From JBCDHN01 sp964351855 (GTDB lineage Bacteria; Verrucomicrobiota; Verrucomicrobiia; Verrucomicrobiales; DEV007), in contig CAYGQD010000006.1 of NCBI GenBank assembly GCA_964351855.1, forward strand, positions 9,842 through 73,841: DNA of 64,000 nt, given 5' to 3'. Position 1 is the stretch's first letter. The number at the start of each line of letters is the position of its first letter. The notes beneath the pieces are model-generated. The model did no database searches. It was not told the origin of the DNA and saw only the letters and a program-made list of their open reading frames with translations. Shown here piece after piece: positions 43,651 through 52,003 of this stretch. A program made the position numbers and the translations under genes.

Positions 43651-44609
43651 AGCGTCGGTTCCTCGTTCCGGGCAACGTTATCGCGGCTTTCGCCCATGAG
43701 GTGGATGAAGACGTCTTCCAGCGTGGTCCGGCCAGGACGCACGGTGGCTCCTCCGGTCAGTTGCTCGTCTTCGAGCGTTTGACGCAGCGTTTCCCCATCG
43801 CGCCCACAGACGTGAAGAACCCGCCCAAATGCCGCGACCAATTCGACGCCGGCACCGTGCCGAAGTCGCTCCGCCAAGGGGACCGGATCCTCCGAGCTGA
43901 CGTTGAACGTAGTGAGGCCGCTCTCTGCAACAAGGGTTTCCGGACTGCCCTGGACCAACAGTTTCCCATCAGAGAGGTAAGCCAGGTGGGTGCAGCGCTC
44001 CGCCTCATCCATGTAGTGGGTGGTTACCAGAACCGTAATCCCGGAGGCGGCCAGCTCGTGGATTTCTTCCCAAAAGTCTCGCCGCGCTTTGGGGTCGACC
44101 CCGGCGGTTGGTTCGTCGAGCAGAAGCAAGCGCGGGCGATGCAACATGCAGGCAGCCAGGGCCAGACGTTGCTTCCATCCGCCGGACAGGTTGCCGGCCA
44201 ACTGCGTCTCGCGATTTCCCAGCCCGAAGCGCTCCAGCGTCTCCCTCACCGCTCCGCTGCCCTGGCGCATCCCGTAAACCCGCGCGACAAATTCCAGGTT
44301 CTCCCGCACGGACAAATCTTCATAGAGACTGAAGCGTTGCGTCATGTAACCGACCTCTTTCTTAATGGCGCTACGCTCCCGAACGATATCGAAGCCCAAA
44401 CACGTTCCCTCGCCGGAAGTCGGTTCCAGCAATCCGCAGATCATCCGCAGACAGGTTGTTTTTCCGCTTCCGTTCGGCCCCAAAAACCCAAAGACCGATC
44501 CGCGGGGAACCGAGAGATCGACGCCATCGACCACGGTTAGCTTTCCAAATCGCTTCGTTAAACCGCGAACCTCCACCGCGGCGTTGGGCATTGTATCTGG
44601 CCCGCTCAT
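43647..44609 (-). CDS. ABC exporter ATP-binding subunit
   Basis: 320 residues: Walker A GPNGSGKTT, Q-loop MTQRFSLYEDL, signature LSGGWKQRLALA, Walker B LLLLDEPTAGVD, H-loop VTTHYMDEAER, and a C-terminal extension. It powers the ABC-2 permease. The start ATG abuts the HlyD-like stop (44611), and its own stop overlaps the permease start, so all three genes are coupled. Confidence 0.95.
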   Translation of the reverse strand: MSGPDTMPNAAVEVRGLTKRFGKLTVVDGVDLSVPRGSVFGFLGPNGSGKTTCLRMICGLLEPTSGEGTCLGFDIVRERSAIKKEVGYMTQRFSLYEDLSVRENLEFVARVYGMRQGSGAVRETLERFGLGNRETQLAGNLSGGWKQRLALAACMLHRPRLLLLDEPTAGVDPKARRDFWEEIHELAASGITVLVTTHYMDEAERCTHLAYLSDGKLLVQGSPETLVAESGLTTFNVSSEDPVPLAERLRHGAGVELVAAFGRVLHVCGRDGETLRQTLEDEQLTGGATVRPGRTTLEDVFIHLMGESRDNVARNEEPTL

Positions 44610-44610
44610 G

Positions 44611-45576
44611 TTAGGGGGCGGGATGGAAAATCCCGATCGTGACCGGCAAACCGGGATGAAGATCGCGGGCGGCTTGCTCCGGCAGTTGCGCTTCGACCAT
44701 GAAGACGAGACGGGCGGCCTGTTCCCGGCTATAAATCACCGGCGGGGTGAACTCCGCCTGGTCTGCCAATCGCACGATCTTGGCGGTGAGTGGAGGGGCC
44801 TTGCCCGGAAGCGTGACCTGCACGTCATCTCCCAACTGGAGATTCGCCGCTTGTTCAGGCGTGACAAAAAACCGAGCCCGAAGATCCGCGACGTTTCGCA
44901 ACGCAACCACGGGGCGACCGGCGCTCACCCATTCGCCCGGCTGGAAGAGCGTGTCTTGGACCACGGCTTCCACCGGCGCGTTTCGGACGAGTTGATTCAA
45001 ATGCCATTGCGCCGTGGCTTCGGACGCTTGTAAGGCAGCCACATCCGCCCCCAGGGCTTCCAACTGAAGAGGGCGCTGGCCTTTTCGAGCGAGATCCAGC
45101 TGTGCCTGAAACGCCTTCCATTTTTGCTCCGCCTGAGTCAGATTTGACTGGGCTTCCTCCAGATGTTCTTTGGAAGTAGCGCCGACGCTGGTCAGGGAGG
45201 CCTGGCGTTGATACTCTCTCTTTGCCAGTTTCACGACGGCGTCCTGGGCCGCGAGGTTCGCTTCCAATAGGCGGAGATTTTCTTCGCGCTCCCCCACGGA
45301 CGCGTCTTCCGCGCGCTTCTGGGCACCTAACCGATGTTGCGAAGCGGACACTAACTCCAGTTCGAGTGCCGGAGATTCGAGCCGATACAAAGGCGCACCA
45401 GCTTCCAGAAATTGACCACGATGAACCAGGAGGTCCGCAAGGTATCCGCTTTCCGGGGACGCCATTTCAATGAGATCAGCCTCCAGGTATCCCGGTAACT
45501 CCACACGTTTCGAAGCAGGTTTACATCCGGCGAAGACGATTGATAAAGCGATTGCCAACTGCAGGGTAAGTTTCAC
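44611..45576 (-). CDS. HlyD-family periplasmic adaptor (lipoprotein)
   Basis: About 321 residues. A lipobox IVFAGC ends the signal sequence, followed by the biotinyl-lipoyl-like part (ASPESGYLADLLVHRGQFLE), a long coiled-coil hairpin, and the second half of the lipoyl motif (NAPVEAVVQDTLFQPGEWVS). It links the ABC-2 exporter to the outer membrane, as in YbhG/YbhFSR drug exporters. GTG 45574-45576 is taken as start; a TTG at 45588 is in frame and neither has a clear Shine-Dalgarno. Export of drugs or lipophilic compounds is likely. Confidence 0.88.
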   Translation of the reverse strand: MKLTLQLAIALSIVFAGCKPASKRVELPGYLEADLIEMASPESGYLADLLVHRGQFLEAGAPLYRLESPALELELVSASQHRLGAQKRAEDASVGEREENLRLLEANLAAQDAVVKLAKREYQRQASLTSVGATSKEHLEEAQSNLTQAEQKWKAFQAQLDLARKGQRPLQLEALGADVAALQASEATAQWHLNQLVRNAPVEAVVQDTLFQPGEWVSAGRPVVALRNVADLRARFFVTPEQAANLQLGDDVQVTLPGKAPPLTAKIVRLADQAEFTPPVIYSREQAARLVFMVEAQLPEQAARDLHPGLPVTIGIFHPAP

Positions 45577-45628
45577 GGAGGATCGCAACTACGTTGTCTG
45601 GCACTTCGGATCAACCGAAAACCGGTTC

Positions 45629-45682
45629 CTTACGCACGTGTAAGGTTCGCGAAATATTCCGGTAAGGAAGGAGTGGGAACAT
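45629..45682 (+). promoter_or_regulatory. Operator C: 11-bp-phased half-sites upstream of htrA
   Basis: CTTAC 45629, GTAAG 45640, GAAAT 45651, GTAAG 45662, all 11 bp apart; GAACAT lies at 45677, the position where operators A and B have TAACTT/TAATCT. It precedes the HtrA start by under 65 bp. Confidence 0.72.
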
Positions 45683-45690
45683 GGGGCATC

Positions 45691-47181
45691 ATGAAAAACC
45701 GACCCCTACTCCTTCGGGAGAAATCTTCGTTGATTGTTCCAACCCCATTCAAAGCTGGAGCCACCGCGCTTGGCCTAGGGATGCTGGCTCTGGTTCAACT
45801 CCACGCCGCCGGGCCAGAATTTGGCAATCGGCTTCACCTCGACGATTCGCCGCCCCTCCGCGAAGGCGCGCTGGCAGGCTACTCTGCAATCGTGGACCAA
45901 GTCGCACCAAGTGTCGTTAGCATCGTTGCTTCGAAAGCGGCTGAGCAAGCGCCCCAAGACTTGTTCCGCGATCTGCCCTTCCAGTTTCGGGCGCCTGGCA
46001 ACGCAAGACCCGCCCCACGCAGTCAACCGCGCCAACAAGGGCTCGGCTCCGGCGTCATCCTCACCAGCGATGGCTACATCGTAACCAATAATCACGTCGT
46101 AGAAGGGGCCGAAGACATCCAGGTGGTGATGAACGATGGCAAGGCGAAATACCCGGCTACCGTCGTGGGGCTCGATCCCCAGTCAGACCTGGCGGTTCTT
46201 AAAGTGAACGCGACCAACCTGCCCCCCATCACCTTGGGGGACAGCTCTCAGGTGCGTCCGGGCGATTTTGTCCTCGCAATCGGCAACCCTTTCGGTCTGG
46301 CCCGGACGGTCACCAGCGGCATCGTCAGCGCCGTCGGTCGTAACAATCTCAATATCGCCGGGTACGAAAACTTCATTCAGACCGATGCCTCGATCAATCC
46401 GGGTAACTCCGGCGGCGCGCTGGTGGATAATCGTGGCCACCTCGTCGGGATCAACACCGCCATCTTCTCCAAGAGCGGCGGAAACGTGGGCATTGGCTTC
46501 GCCATTCCCTCGAAGATGGTTGGGATGATCTCGGAGCAACTCGTCACCAACGGGAGCGTGGAGCGCGGCTACCTCGGCGTGATGCTGGGTGAGTTAACTC
46601 CGGATTTGGCCTCCGCATTCGGAATCGATACGGAAGACGGAATTTTGGTGAACGATGTGATGGCGAATACCCCTGCGGCTCAAGCAGGATTCGAGGCAGG
46701 CGACGTGATTGTCCAACTCGACGGAGTGCCCGTCAAAGGGATGGCGGAGTTGCGCCTCGATGTCAGCCGCCTTGCTCCGGATTCCACGGCCGAGTTCACA
46801 GTGATGCGCGACGGCAAAGAGCGGGTGCTGAAAGCAACGATTGGTCGTCTGACCCCGGAAACCGTGGCCTCGGCCAGGACTGCGCCCGGCGGTGGGTTCC
46901 TGGATGGAGTCGAGTTGGCCGAACTGACGCCTTCGATCGCGCAGCAGCTTGGCTACAGCAGTTCCGCAAAAGGAGTGGTCGTCAGCGGCGTAGCCCCGGA
47001 TAGCCTCGCCTTTGAAGCTGGACTTCGTGAGGGCGATGTCATCACTCAAGTCAATCGGAGCAACGTGACCAACATTCGCGATGCGATTCAGGCAAAAGCC
47101 TCCCTGAAAGAGGGAAACGTCGTCCTGCTCAAAGTCGTCAGCGAGCAAGGTCCCCGTTTTCTGGCCGTCAAGACTTCATAG
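45691..47181 (+). CDS. degP: HtrA/DegP-type periplasmic serine protease
   Basis: 496 residues with a signal-like N-terminus (FKAGATALGLGMLALVQLHA). Trypsin-like domain with catalytic His135 (VTNNHVVEG), Asp166 (DPQSDLAVLKV) and Ser240 (NPGNSGGALV), then two PDZ domains (about 280-370 and 395-490), the Do/DegQ layout. It degrades or refolds damaged envelope proteins. ATG 45691 has GGGG 5 bp upstream; a strong AAGGAAGGAG sits further upstream beside an in-frame GTG 45673. Operator C in front matches those of the two-component locus at 13-15 kb. A clear terminator follows. Confidence 0.95.
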   Translation: MKNRPLLLREKSSLIVPTPFKAGATALGLGMLALVQLHAAGPEFGNRLHLDDSPPLREGALAGYSAIVDQVAPSVVSIVASKAAEQAPQDLFRDLPFQFRAPGNARPAPRSQPRQQGLGSGVILTSDGYIVTNNHVVEGAEDIQVVMNDGKAKYPATVVGLDPQSDLAVLKVNATNLPPITLGDSSQVRPGDFVLAIGNPFGLARTVTSGIVSAVGRNNLNIAGYENFIQTDASINPGNSGGALVDNRGHLVGINTAIFSKSGGNVGIGFAIPSKMVGMISEQLVTNGSVERGYLGVMLGELTPDLASAFGIDTEDGILVNDVMANTPAAQAGFEAGDVIVQLDGVPVKGMAELRLDVSRLAPDSTAEFTVMRDGKERVLKATIGRLTPETVASARTAPGGGFLDGVELAELTPSIAQQLGYSSSAKGVVVSGVAPDSLAFEAGLREGDVITQVNRSNVTNIRDAIQAKASLKEGNVVLLKVVSEQGPRFLAVKTS

Positions 47182-47222
47182 TCTCCGCCAAAACCAACCC
47201 GAAAACCTCGATCGTTTCTCAA

Positions 47223-47252
47223 CGGCCCGGTGCCTGGCACCGGGCCGTTTTG
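47223..47252 (+). terminator. Rho-independent terminator of htrA
   Basis: A 12-bp GC stem (CGGCCCGGTGCC with GGCACCGGGCCG, 47223-47248) followed by TTTT. It lies 41 bp past the htrA stop and close to the convergent hydrolase gene end. Confidence 0.9.
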
Positions 47253-47269
47253 GTCCATAATGTCGGCAG

Positions 47270-47974
47270 CTATTCTCTGCAAACCTGAAGCACTTCATCG
47301 GCAAGCTGATGGTAACGCCCGCCATAGAAGTGACCTCCGGGGAGAATCCGCAGATCCGCAATTTCCCGTTCCGTCTCCAGCCCGCGGGTTTCTTTCGATC
47401 CTCGGAACGCGGTTACAGAAAAAAGCCTTTCGATCAACCCACGAACCATCGGTGCCACCGCTTCTCCTCGATCCGATGGCGTCTCGTGACCGATCCAGCC
47501 AACGAACCGAAACTGCAACTCCACGCGGTCACCCACGCTGATCAATACGATTTTGCGAACGGCAAGACTCGAAAGCTGGGAGTCGTCCAGGCAGGAAACG
47601 ATCTTCGGCAGAACGTCCGCGCCAAAGGAATAGCCCATCAAGATCGTCTCGCCGCAGCCCCAGGTTGCTTGGAAATGGGTGACGATCCGATGGAGATCTT
47701 CCGCCGCTTCCTCGCCGGTACGGCTCTTCCAGAAATACCGGGTGGAATCCAGCCCGACGACCGGAATCCCTGCACGACCCAACGTCCGAGCCACACTGGT
47801 CCCCATCCGCCCCCAGCCCCCGTCTCCGCTGATAAAGATGCCTAATTGCGGCATCTTTTCGGTTCTCTCCACACGGGGAGGATACAACGCTAACGGCAAT
47901 GCCGCGAGTTCGTCCAGCGGCGTCAATCGCCAGCCTGACCAGCCGCGCAAGAAGTGATAGAGATCAAGATGCAT
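47270..47974 (-). CDS. AcvB/VirJ-family hydrolase
   Basis: 234 residues with the AcvB/VirJ signature: FISGDGGWGRMG, GIPVVGLDSTRYFW, RTGEEAAEDL and nucleophile Ser116 in MGYSFGADVLP. AcvB of Agrobacterium hydrolyses lysyl-phosphatidylglycerol in the periplasm, so this enzyme could counter the MprF-like synthase encoded at 23885. The visible start (MHLDLYHFLRGWSGWRLTPL) has no signal peptide, yet the +1 frame just upstream encodes RICILISITSC, which looks like a lipobox. A frameshift at the N-terminus, or a different true start, is possible. Confidence 0.8.
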   Translation of the reverse strand: MHLDLYHFLRGWSGWRLTPLDELAALPLALYPPRVERTEKMPQLGIFISGDGGWGRMGTSVARTLGRAGIPVVGLDSTRYFWKSRTGEEAAEDLHRIVTHFQATWGCGETILMGYSFGADVLPKIVSCLDDSQLSSLAVRKIVLISVGDRVELQFRFVGWIGHETPSDRGEAVAPMVRGLIERLFSVTAFRGSKETRGLETEREIADLRILPGGHFYGGRYHQLADEVLQVCRE

Positions 47975-48259
47975 ATCCGAAGCCGGACGAAGAATGGCAG
48001 GTTGCCGCCAAGAAGCCGAAAACGCTTTGAAGGTGGTTCAGGGTCCTCCGCAATCGCCTGGAAACGAAGACATATCTGGCGGGGCATACCACCCTTTTCG
48101 GCGGTGGCTAGAAGTTGTTCCCCGCAGTTCGAGTTCAGGCAAACGCTTTCGCCTGTCACCTGATGGTTCGGTTGGGCCGTAGAACCACCAATCGGAGAGC
48201 TGAGTCCCTTATTGTTGGTCTTTGAGAATCGGTTTTCTCAGGTTTCGTCAAACGGGTCG
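47975..48259 (-). other. Spacer upstream of the AcvB/VirJ-like gene
   Basis: 285 bp without a convincing gene, except the lipobox-like frame noted for the hydrolase (ending at 47923). No terminator or repeat recognised. Confidence 0.4.
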
Positions 48260-48850
48260 CTAAATCGAAACCCGTGGAACTTCCAAAATCGGATCAATCC
48301 ACTCCGTTGCGATTTTATCGACGACGTCACTGATGGCGCGGTGCACGCGGCGGGGAGTGGGCGCGGGTAGGGTGGTGACCGGGAATGCTGCCGGACCGTT
48401 GATCATGCCGATGGAGTCGAGAAACCAGCCGGACCGTCCATAGAGACCGCGAAATTCCTCGTTGCGATGGATCCGGAGGAAGAAGCGTTTCCCCTTTTCC
48501 CGTCCATACACGGGAGAGCGGCGCAGATTCGTATGAAATCGCAGGCAGTTGATCTGGCGATCATAGCGTCCGCTGATGGCGACGATGCGCTCGCGGTTCT
48601 TCAGACGAAAGGCGCGTCGCCCACCGCCCACGCCACCAATGAACGGCATCAGGACGCGGGTTTTCAGTTTTCTGCTGGCGTATTCCAGCTGCAGTCCATC
48701 GACAAAGTCACCGGTATGAACGTAGATCCCGGTCAGTCTGGCTCCGTCCGGGAGGACGTGGTTGCCAAATGGGTGTCCGCCGGTTCCACCGACGAGACGG
48801 GTTCGAGTCAGGGGAGTCATGGGGTTGAATGAAAGTTGGGTCGTGGCCAT
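48260..48850 (-). CDS. Jacalin-like lectin domain protein
   Basis: 196 residues. The beta-prism pattern of jacalin lectins is clear: LVGGTGGHPFGNHVLPDG, IYVHTGDFVDGLQLEY, FIGGVGGGRRAFRLKNRERI, INCLRFHTNLRRSPVYG and GRSGWFLDSIGMI. These fold as three four-stranded sheets and bind carbohydrate. There is no signal peptide, so it would be cytoplasmic or released by lysis. ATG 48848-48850 is chosen; the frame opens at 48898. A short C-terminal helix follows the lectin domain. Confidence 0.78.
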   Translation of the reverse strand: MATTQLSFNPMTPLTRTRLVGGTGGHPFGNHVLPDGARLTGIYVHTGDFVDGLQLEYASRKLKTRVLMPFIGGVGGGRRAFRLKNRERIVAISGRYDRQINCLRFHTNLRRSPVYGREKGKRFFLRIHRNEEFRGLYGRSGWFLDSIGMINGPAAFPVTTLPAPTPRRVHRAISDVVDKIATEWIDPILEVPRVSI

Positions 48851-49097
48851 GAGCGTAGGTAGAGGGGCAAGTTTACACCCTCCACGAATGCGTCGCAAGA
48901 TTGATATTCAAAGTTTCTTAACAAAGCCTCAAGGCTCGCGTTAGGGGGCGACCTCTTGTCTCCCTTTTCGGTCTCGTCAAGGCCTGACTTTGCGCGAAAA
49001 TCCGCGATTCTCCGCGGTTCGTAAACTTCCTTGAGCAAAATCGGATGAGAGGTGTCCATTTCGACCCGATAACTCCGCAAAACCACTCTCCTTCCCT
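48851..49097 (+). other. Divergent promoter region
   Basis: 247 bp between the jacalin-like gene and the DUF1592 gene. No gene, repeat or known motif is evident. It should hold both promoters. Confidence 0.4.
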
Positions 49098-51437
49098 GTG
49101 AAACTGCTATTTTTCCCGTTCCTTCTCTGCTTCGCGCTCGGATCTTCCCTGTTGGCACCCGCGTTTGCTTCAGAGGAAGCCTTTTATCGTGATGCCGAGC
49201 CGTTTTTGCTCGATTATTGCTTCGACTGCCATGGCGACGGAGAGGCTCAAGGTGGAATCAGCCTGGACTACGCCAGCATCGATGAGCATCTGAGCGATCA
49301 CGAACTCTGGGAGCGGATCTGGCACAATCTCCGGGCGAATCTGATGCCGCCCAAGGAGCGCAGCCAGCCGGAGCAAGCGGAAGCGAAGCAGATCCTCTCC
49401 TGGATTGAGCGCGATGTCTTCCACATCGATCCGGAAAATCCCGATCCCGGTCGGGTCACGATTCGTCGGATGAACCGCGAGGAATATCGCTATTCCATCA
49501 AGGACCTTCTCGGGGTGGACTTCGACGTCGATGACAACTTTCCGCCGGACGATACCGGTTATGGGTTCGATACCATCGGCGATGTCTTGTCCCTTTCCCC
49601 CATCCTGATGGAGAAATACTTGGATGCCGCCCAACAGATCGCCGTGGACGCGCTACCACTGGAGGCGGGCCAAATCCCTCGGAAATTCGTTGCTGGCACC
49701 GACTTCAAAGAGCCGGGAAATCCCAAGATCACGGCCAATTACATGCCATTCGCCAAGGAACGCGAAGTTTCCGCGAAGAAGTGGGTGAACCACGACGGTC
49801 GCTACAAGGTGGTAATGGAGTTGGAAGTCTATGGTTCGGAAGAAGCCACGGAAAATACTGCGGACATCAGTCTCTGGGTGGATGGAAAACAGGTGAGCCA
49901 GCGGGGAATTGGCTGGGATCTCAGCAAGCGGGTCTACGTCGGCACCGAGCGCGATTTCAAGAAAGGCGAAATCCAGATCGGGGTCCGTCTCGATCCCAAA
50001 AATCCGCCGGAAGAAGGCGAAAAGCCACTGATCGCCAAAGTGCATCGAGTTCGCTTGGAAGGGCCCATGGATGGCTCAGTTAAGGAGTATTCGTCTCAGT
50101 ATCAACGCGTTATGGTAAATGGGGCTCCGCCGCATTGGGAAGATGCCGATGGTCGCCGCGCCTACGCCACCTTGATCCTGCGTCGCTTGGCCAGTCGCGC
50201 CTTCCGCCGACCTGCTGATGAAAAAGACCTCGCCACCTTGGTCCAGATCGCCCTTTACACCGACCAACAGCCTAACACCAGCTTCGAAGAAGGTATCCGG
50301 CAGTCGCTCGCCGCCATTCTCGCCTCTCCCAGCTTCCTCTTTCGGGCCGAAGCCCAGCCGAAGCCGAACGATCCTGGAAGCATCGTCCCGCTGGATGAGT
50401 TCGCCCTCGCCTCGCGGATCTCCTATTTTCTCTGGAGCAGTCTTCCGGATGAAGAGCTCTACGATCTCGCCTCCAAGGGCGAGCTGCGGAAAAACCTCAG
50501 CCAGCAGATCGATCGCCTGCTCGACGATCCCCGATCGGAGCGCTTCTCACGAAACTTCGTCGGTCAGTGGCTCCAAGCCCGCGATGTTCCCAATATCAAT
50601 GTGAATCCGAAGCATGTGCTGGGGCTCTCCTCCAACACAGACGCGGCCAAGATCTTCAGTCGGACGCTGCGACTCGATATGAAGAAAGAGACGGAGGAAT
50701 TCTTCCATTACATCCTCAAAGAGGGCCGACCTGCGACGGAACTCTTGACTGCGGACTATACCTTTTTGAATGAACGATTGGCGGAGTTCTACGGCATTCC
50801 CGGTGTGGAGGGATCTTCCCTTCGGAAAGTGGTCGTTCCGCCGGATTCCCACCGGGGCGGCATCCTCCAGCAGGCCACCTTTCATGTCGTTACCAGTAAT
50901 CCCTCCCGCACCTCACCCGTTAAACGCGGTCTCTTTGTCCTCGAAAACCTCCTCGCTACCCCTGCTCCCCCCGCCCCGCCGGATGTTCCGGAACTGGAAG
51001 AGGTGAAGAAGGAGAAAAAGGGAAATCCCACCATGCGGGAAATGATGCAAATCCATGCCGAAAAGCCTATCTGCGCCGGTTGCCATGCCCGCATGGATCC
51101 CATCGGACTCGCCTTCGAGAACTTCAACGCCCTAGGTATGTGGCGCGACCTGGAAAACGGAAAGCCCATCGACACTGCCGGCCAGCTCATCACCGGGGAG
51201 GAATTCTCCAGCCCCAAAGAGCTCGCCACGGTCCTCGCTACGGAGCGAAAGACCGACTTTCATCGTTGCCTGGTCGAAAAAATGCTCACCTACTCCCTCG
51301 GTCGTGGAGTGGAATATTACGACGCCCCCACCATCGATCAGATCGCTGCAGGACTGGAAAACGGCGGCTCTCTCCGCCAACTCATCCACCAGGTCATCGA
51401 AAGCGCCCCTTTCCAAAAACGAAGAGGCGATGGTTAG
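49098..51437 (+). CDS. Second secreted cytochrome c / DUF1592-DUF1588-DUF1585 protein
   Basis: 779 residues: signal peptide (about 1-25), heme motif CFDCH (Cys41-His45) with LMPPKERSQP, then DUF1587 (RMNREEYRYSIKDLLGVDFD), a beta-sandwich insertion, DUF1595/DUF1592 (LRRLASRAFRRPADEKDLAT, ASRISYFLWSSLPDEEL), DUF1588 with a second CxxCH (CAGCHARMDPIGLAFENF, Cys659-His663) and DUF1585 at the end. This is a fuller domain set than the copy at 6642. Start GTG 49098. Unlike that copy it has no DUF1552 partner; an M41-like peptidase follows 14 bp later. Confidence 0.9.
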   Translation: MKLLFFPFLLCFALGSSLLAPAFASEEAFYRDAEPFLLDYCFDCHGDGEAQGGISLDYASIDEHLSDHELWERIWHNLRANLMPPKERSQPEQAEAKQILSWIERDVFHIDPENPDPGRVTIRRMNREEYRYSIKDLLGVDFDVDDNFPPDDTGYGFDTIGDVLSLSPILMEKYLDAAQQIAVDALPLEAGQIPRKFVAGTDFKEPGNPKITANYMPFAKEREVSAKKWVNHDGRYKVVMELEVYGSEEATENTADISLWVDGKQVSQRGIGWDLSKRVYVGTERDFKKGEIQIGVRLDPKNPPEEGEKPLIAKVHRVRLEGPMDGSVKEYSSQYQRVMVNGAPPHWEDADGRRAYATLILRRLASRAFRRPADEKDLATLVQIALYTDQQPNTSFEEGIRQSLAAILASPSFLFRAEAQPKPNDPGSIVPLDEFALASRISYFLWSSLPDEELYDLASKGELRKNLSQQIDRLLDDPRSERFSRNFVGQWLQARDVPNINVNPKHVLGLSSNTDAAKIFSRTLRLDMKKETEEFFHYILKEGRPATELLTADYTFLNERLAEFYGIPGVEGSSLRKVVVPPDSHRGGILQQATFHVVTSNPSRTSPVKRGLFVLENLLATPAPPAPPDVPELEEVKKEKKGNPTMREMMQIHAEKPICAGCHARMDPIGLAFENFNALGMWRDLENGKPIDTAGQLITGEEFSSPKELATVLATERKTDFHRCLVEKMLTYSLGRGVEYYDAPTIDQIAAGLENGGSLRQLIHQVIESAPFQKRRGDG

Positions 51438-51451
51438 CACGATCAAGCCAC

Positions 51452-51943
51452 GTGGACATCGCCCTCCAGAAAACCGTTTATCACGAATGCGGACACGCCG
51501 TCATGGCGATTCGGCTTGGGGGGACGGTCGATCATCTCACCATTGAGCCCGACTTCGAAGATATCCCCACCCGCCATGGTGCCACCCAGATCCTCTGGGA
51601 TGGCGATCGTTTCACCGACCGCGAAATCGCGATCCGCGAAATCCAAGTCGCCCTCGCCGGACCCGTCGCGGAAATGATCTACAGCGGTGATCAATACCAC
51701 CCAGAACTGCTCGCCGAGTGGCAACAAGACTGGGAAATGGCCACCGAGCGGGCCTCCCGCCACCTCCCGCCAAACACGTCCCTCGCCTCCTACCTTTCGC
51801 AAATCACCGTCAACCTCATTCGCACCTTTGAGCGCGGCGAAATCTGGGCCGCCATCGCCGCCTTGGCGGACGAACTGGAAGCGCATGAAAGCCTGGAACA
51901 GGAAGACGTGGAAGCCGTGTTAGAGGCTTGGCCGGTGGTTTGA
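51452..51943 (+). CDS. Stand-alone M41 (FtsH-type) peptidase domain protein
   Basis: 163 residues. It begins VDIALQKTVYHECGHAVMAI, the zinc helix of peptidase M41 (HECGH, residues 11-15), with IQVALAGPVAEMIYSGD as the second family block and a helical C-terminus. In FtsH this domain follows an AAA+ ATPase; here there is no ATPase and no membrane helix. Start GTG 51452 is the only in-frame option that does not overlap the preceding gene. It may be a degenerate, regulatory, or small independent protease. Confidence 0.78.
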   Translation: MDIALQKTVYHECGHAVMAIRLGGTVDHLTIEPDFEDIPTRHGATQILWDGDRFTDREIAIREIQVALAGPVAEMIYSGDQYHPELLAEWQQDWEMATERASRHLPPNTSLASYLSQITVNLIRTFERGEIWAAIAALADELEAHESLEQEDVEAVLEAWPVV

Positions 51944-52003
51944 AGAATGACAGCGTCCTGCAATTTTACCGTCGTCCGTTCTTATTCGATCGCAGCCAAT
52001 CAC

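Noticed and set aside
42652..43782. Plus-strand frame antisense to the ABC permease
   Set aside because: Low-complexity Gly/Arg/His-rich translation with no domain; the minus strand encodes a complete ABC-2 permease.
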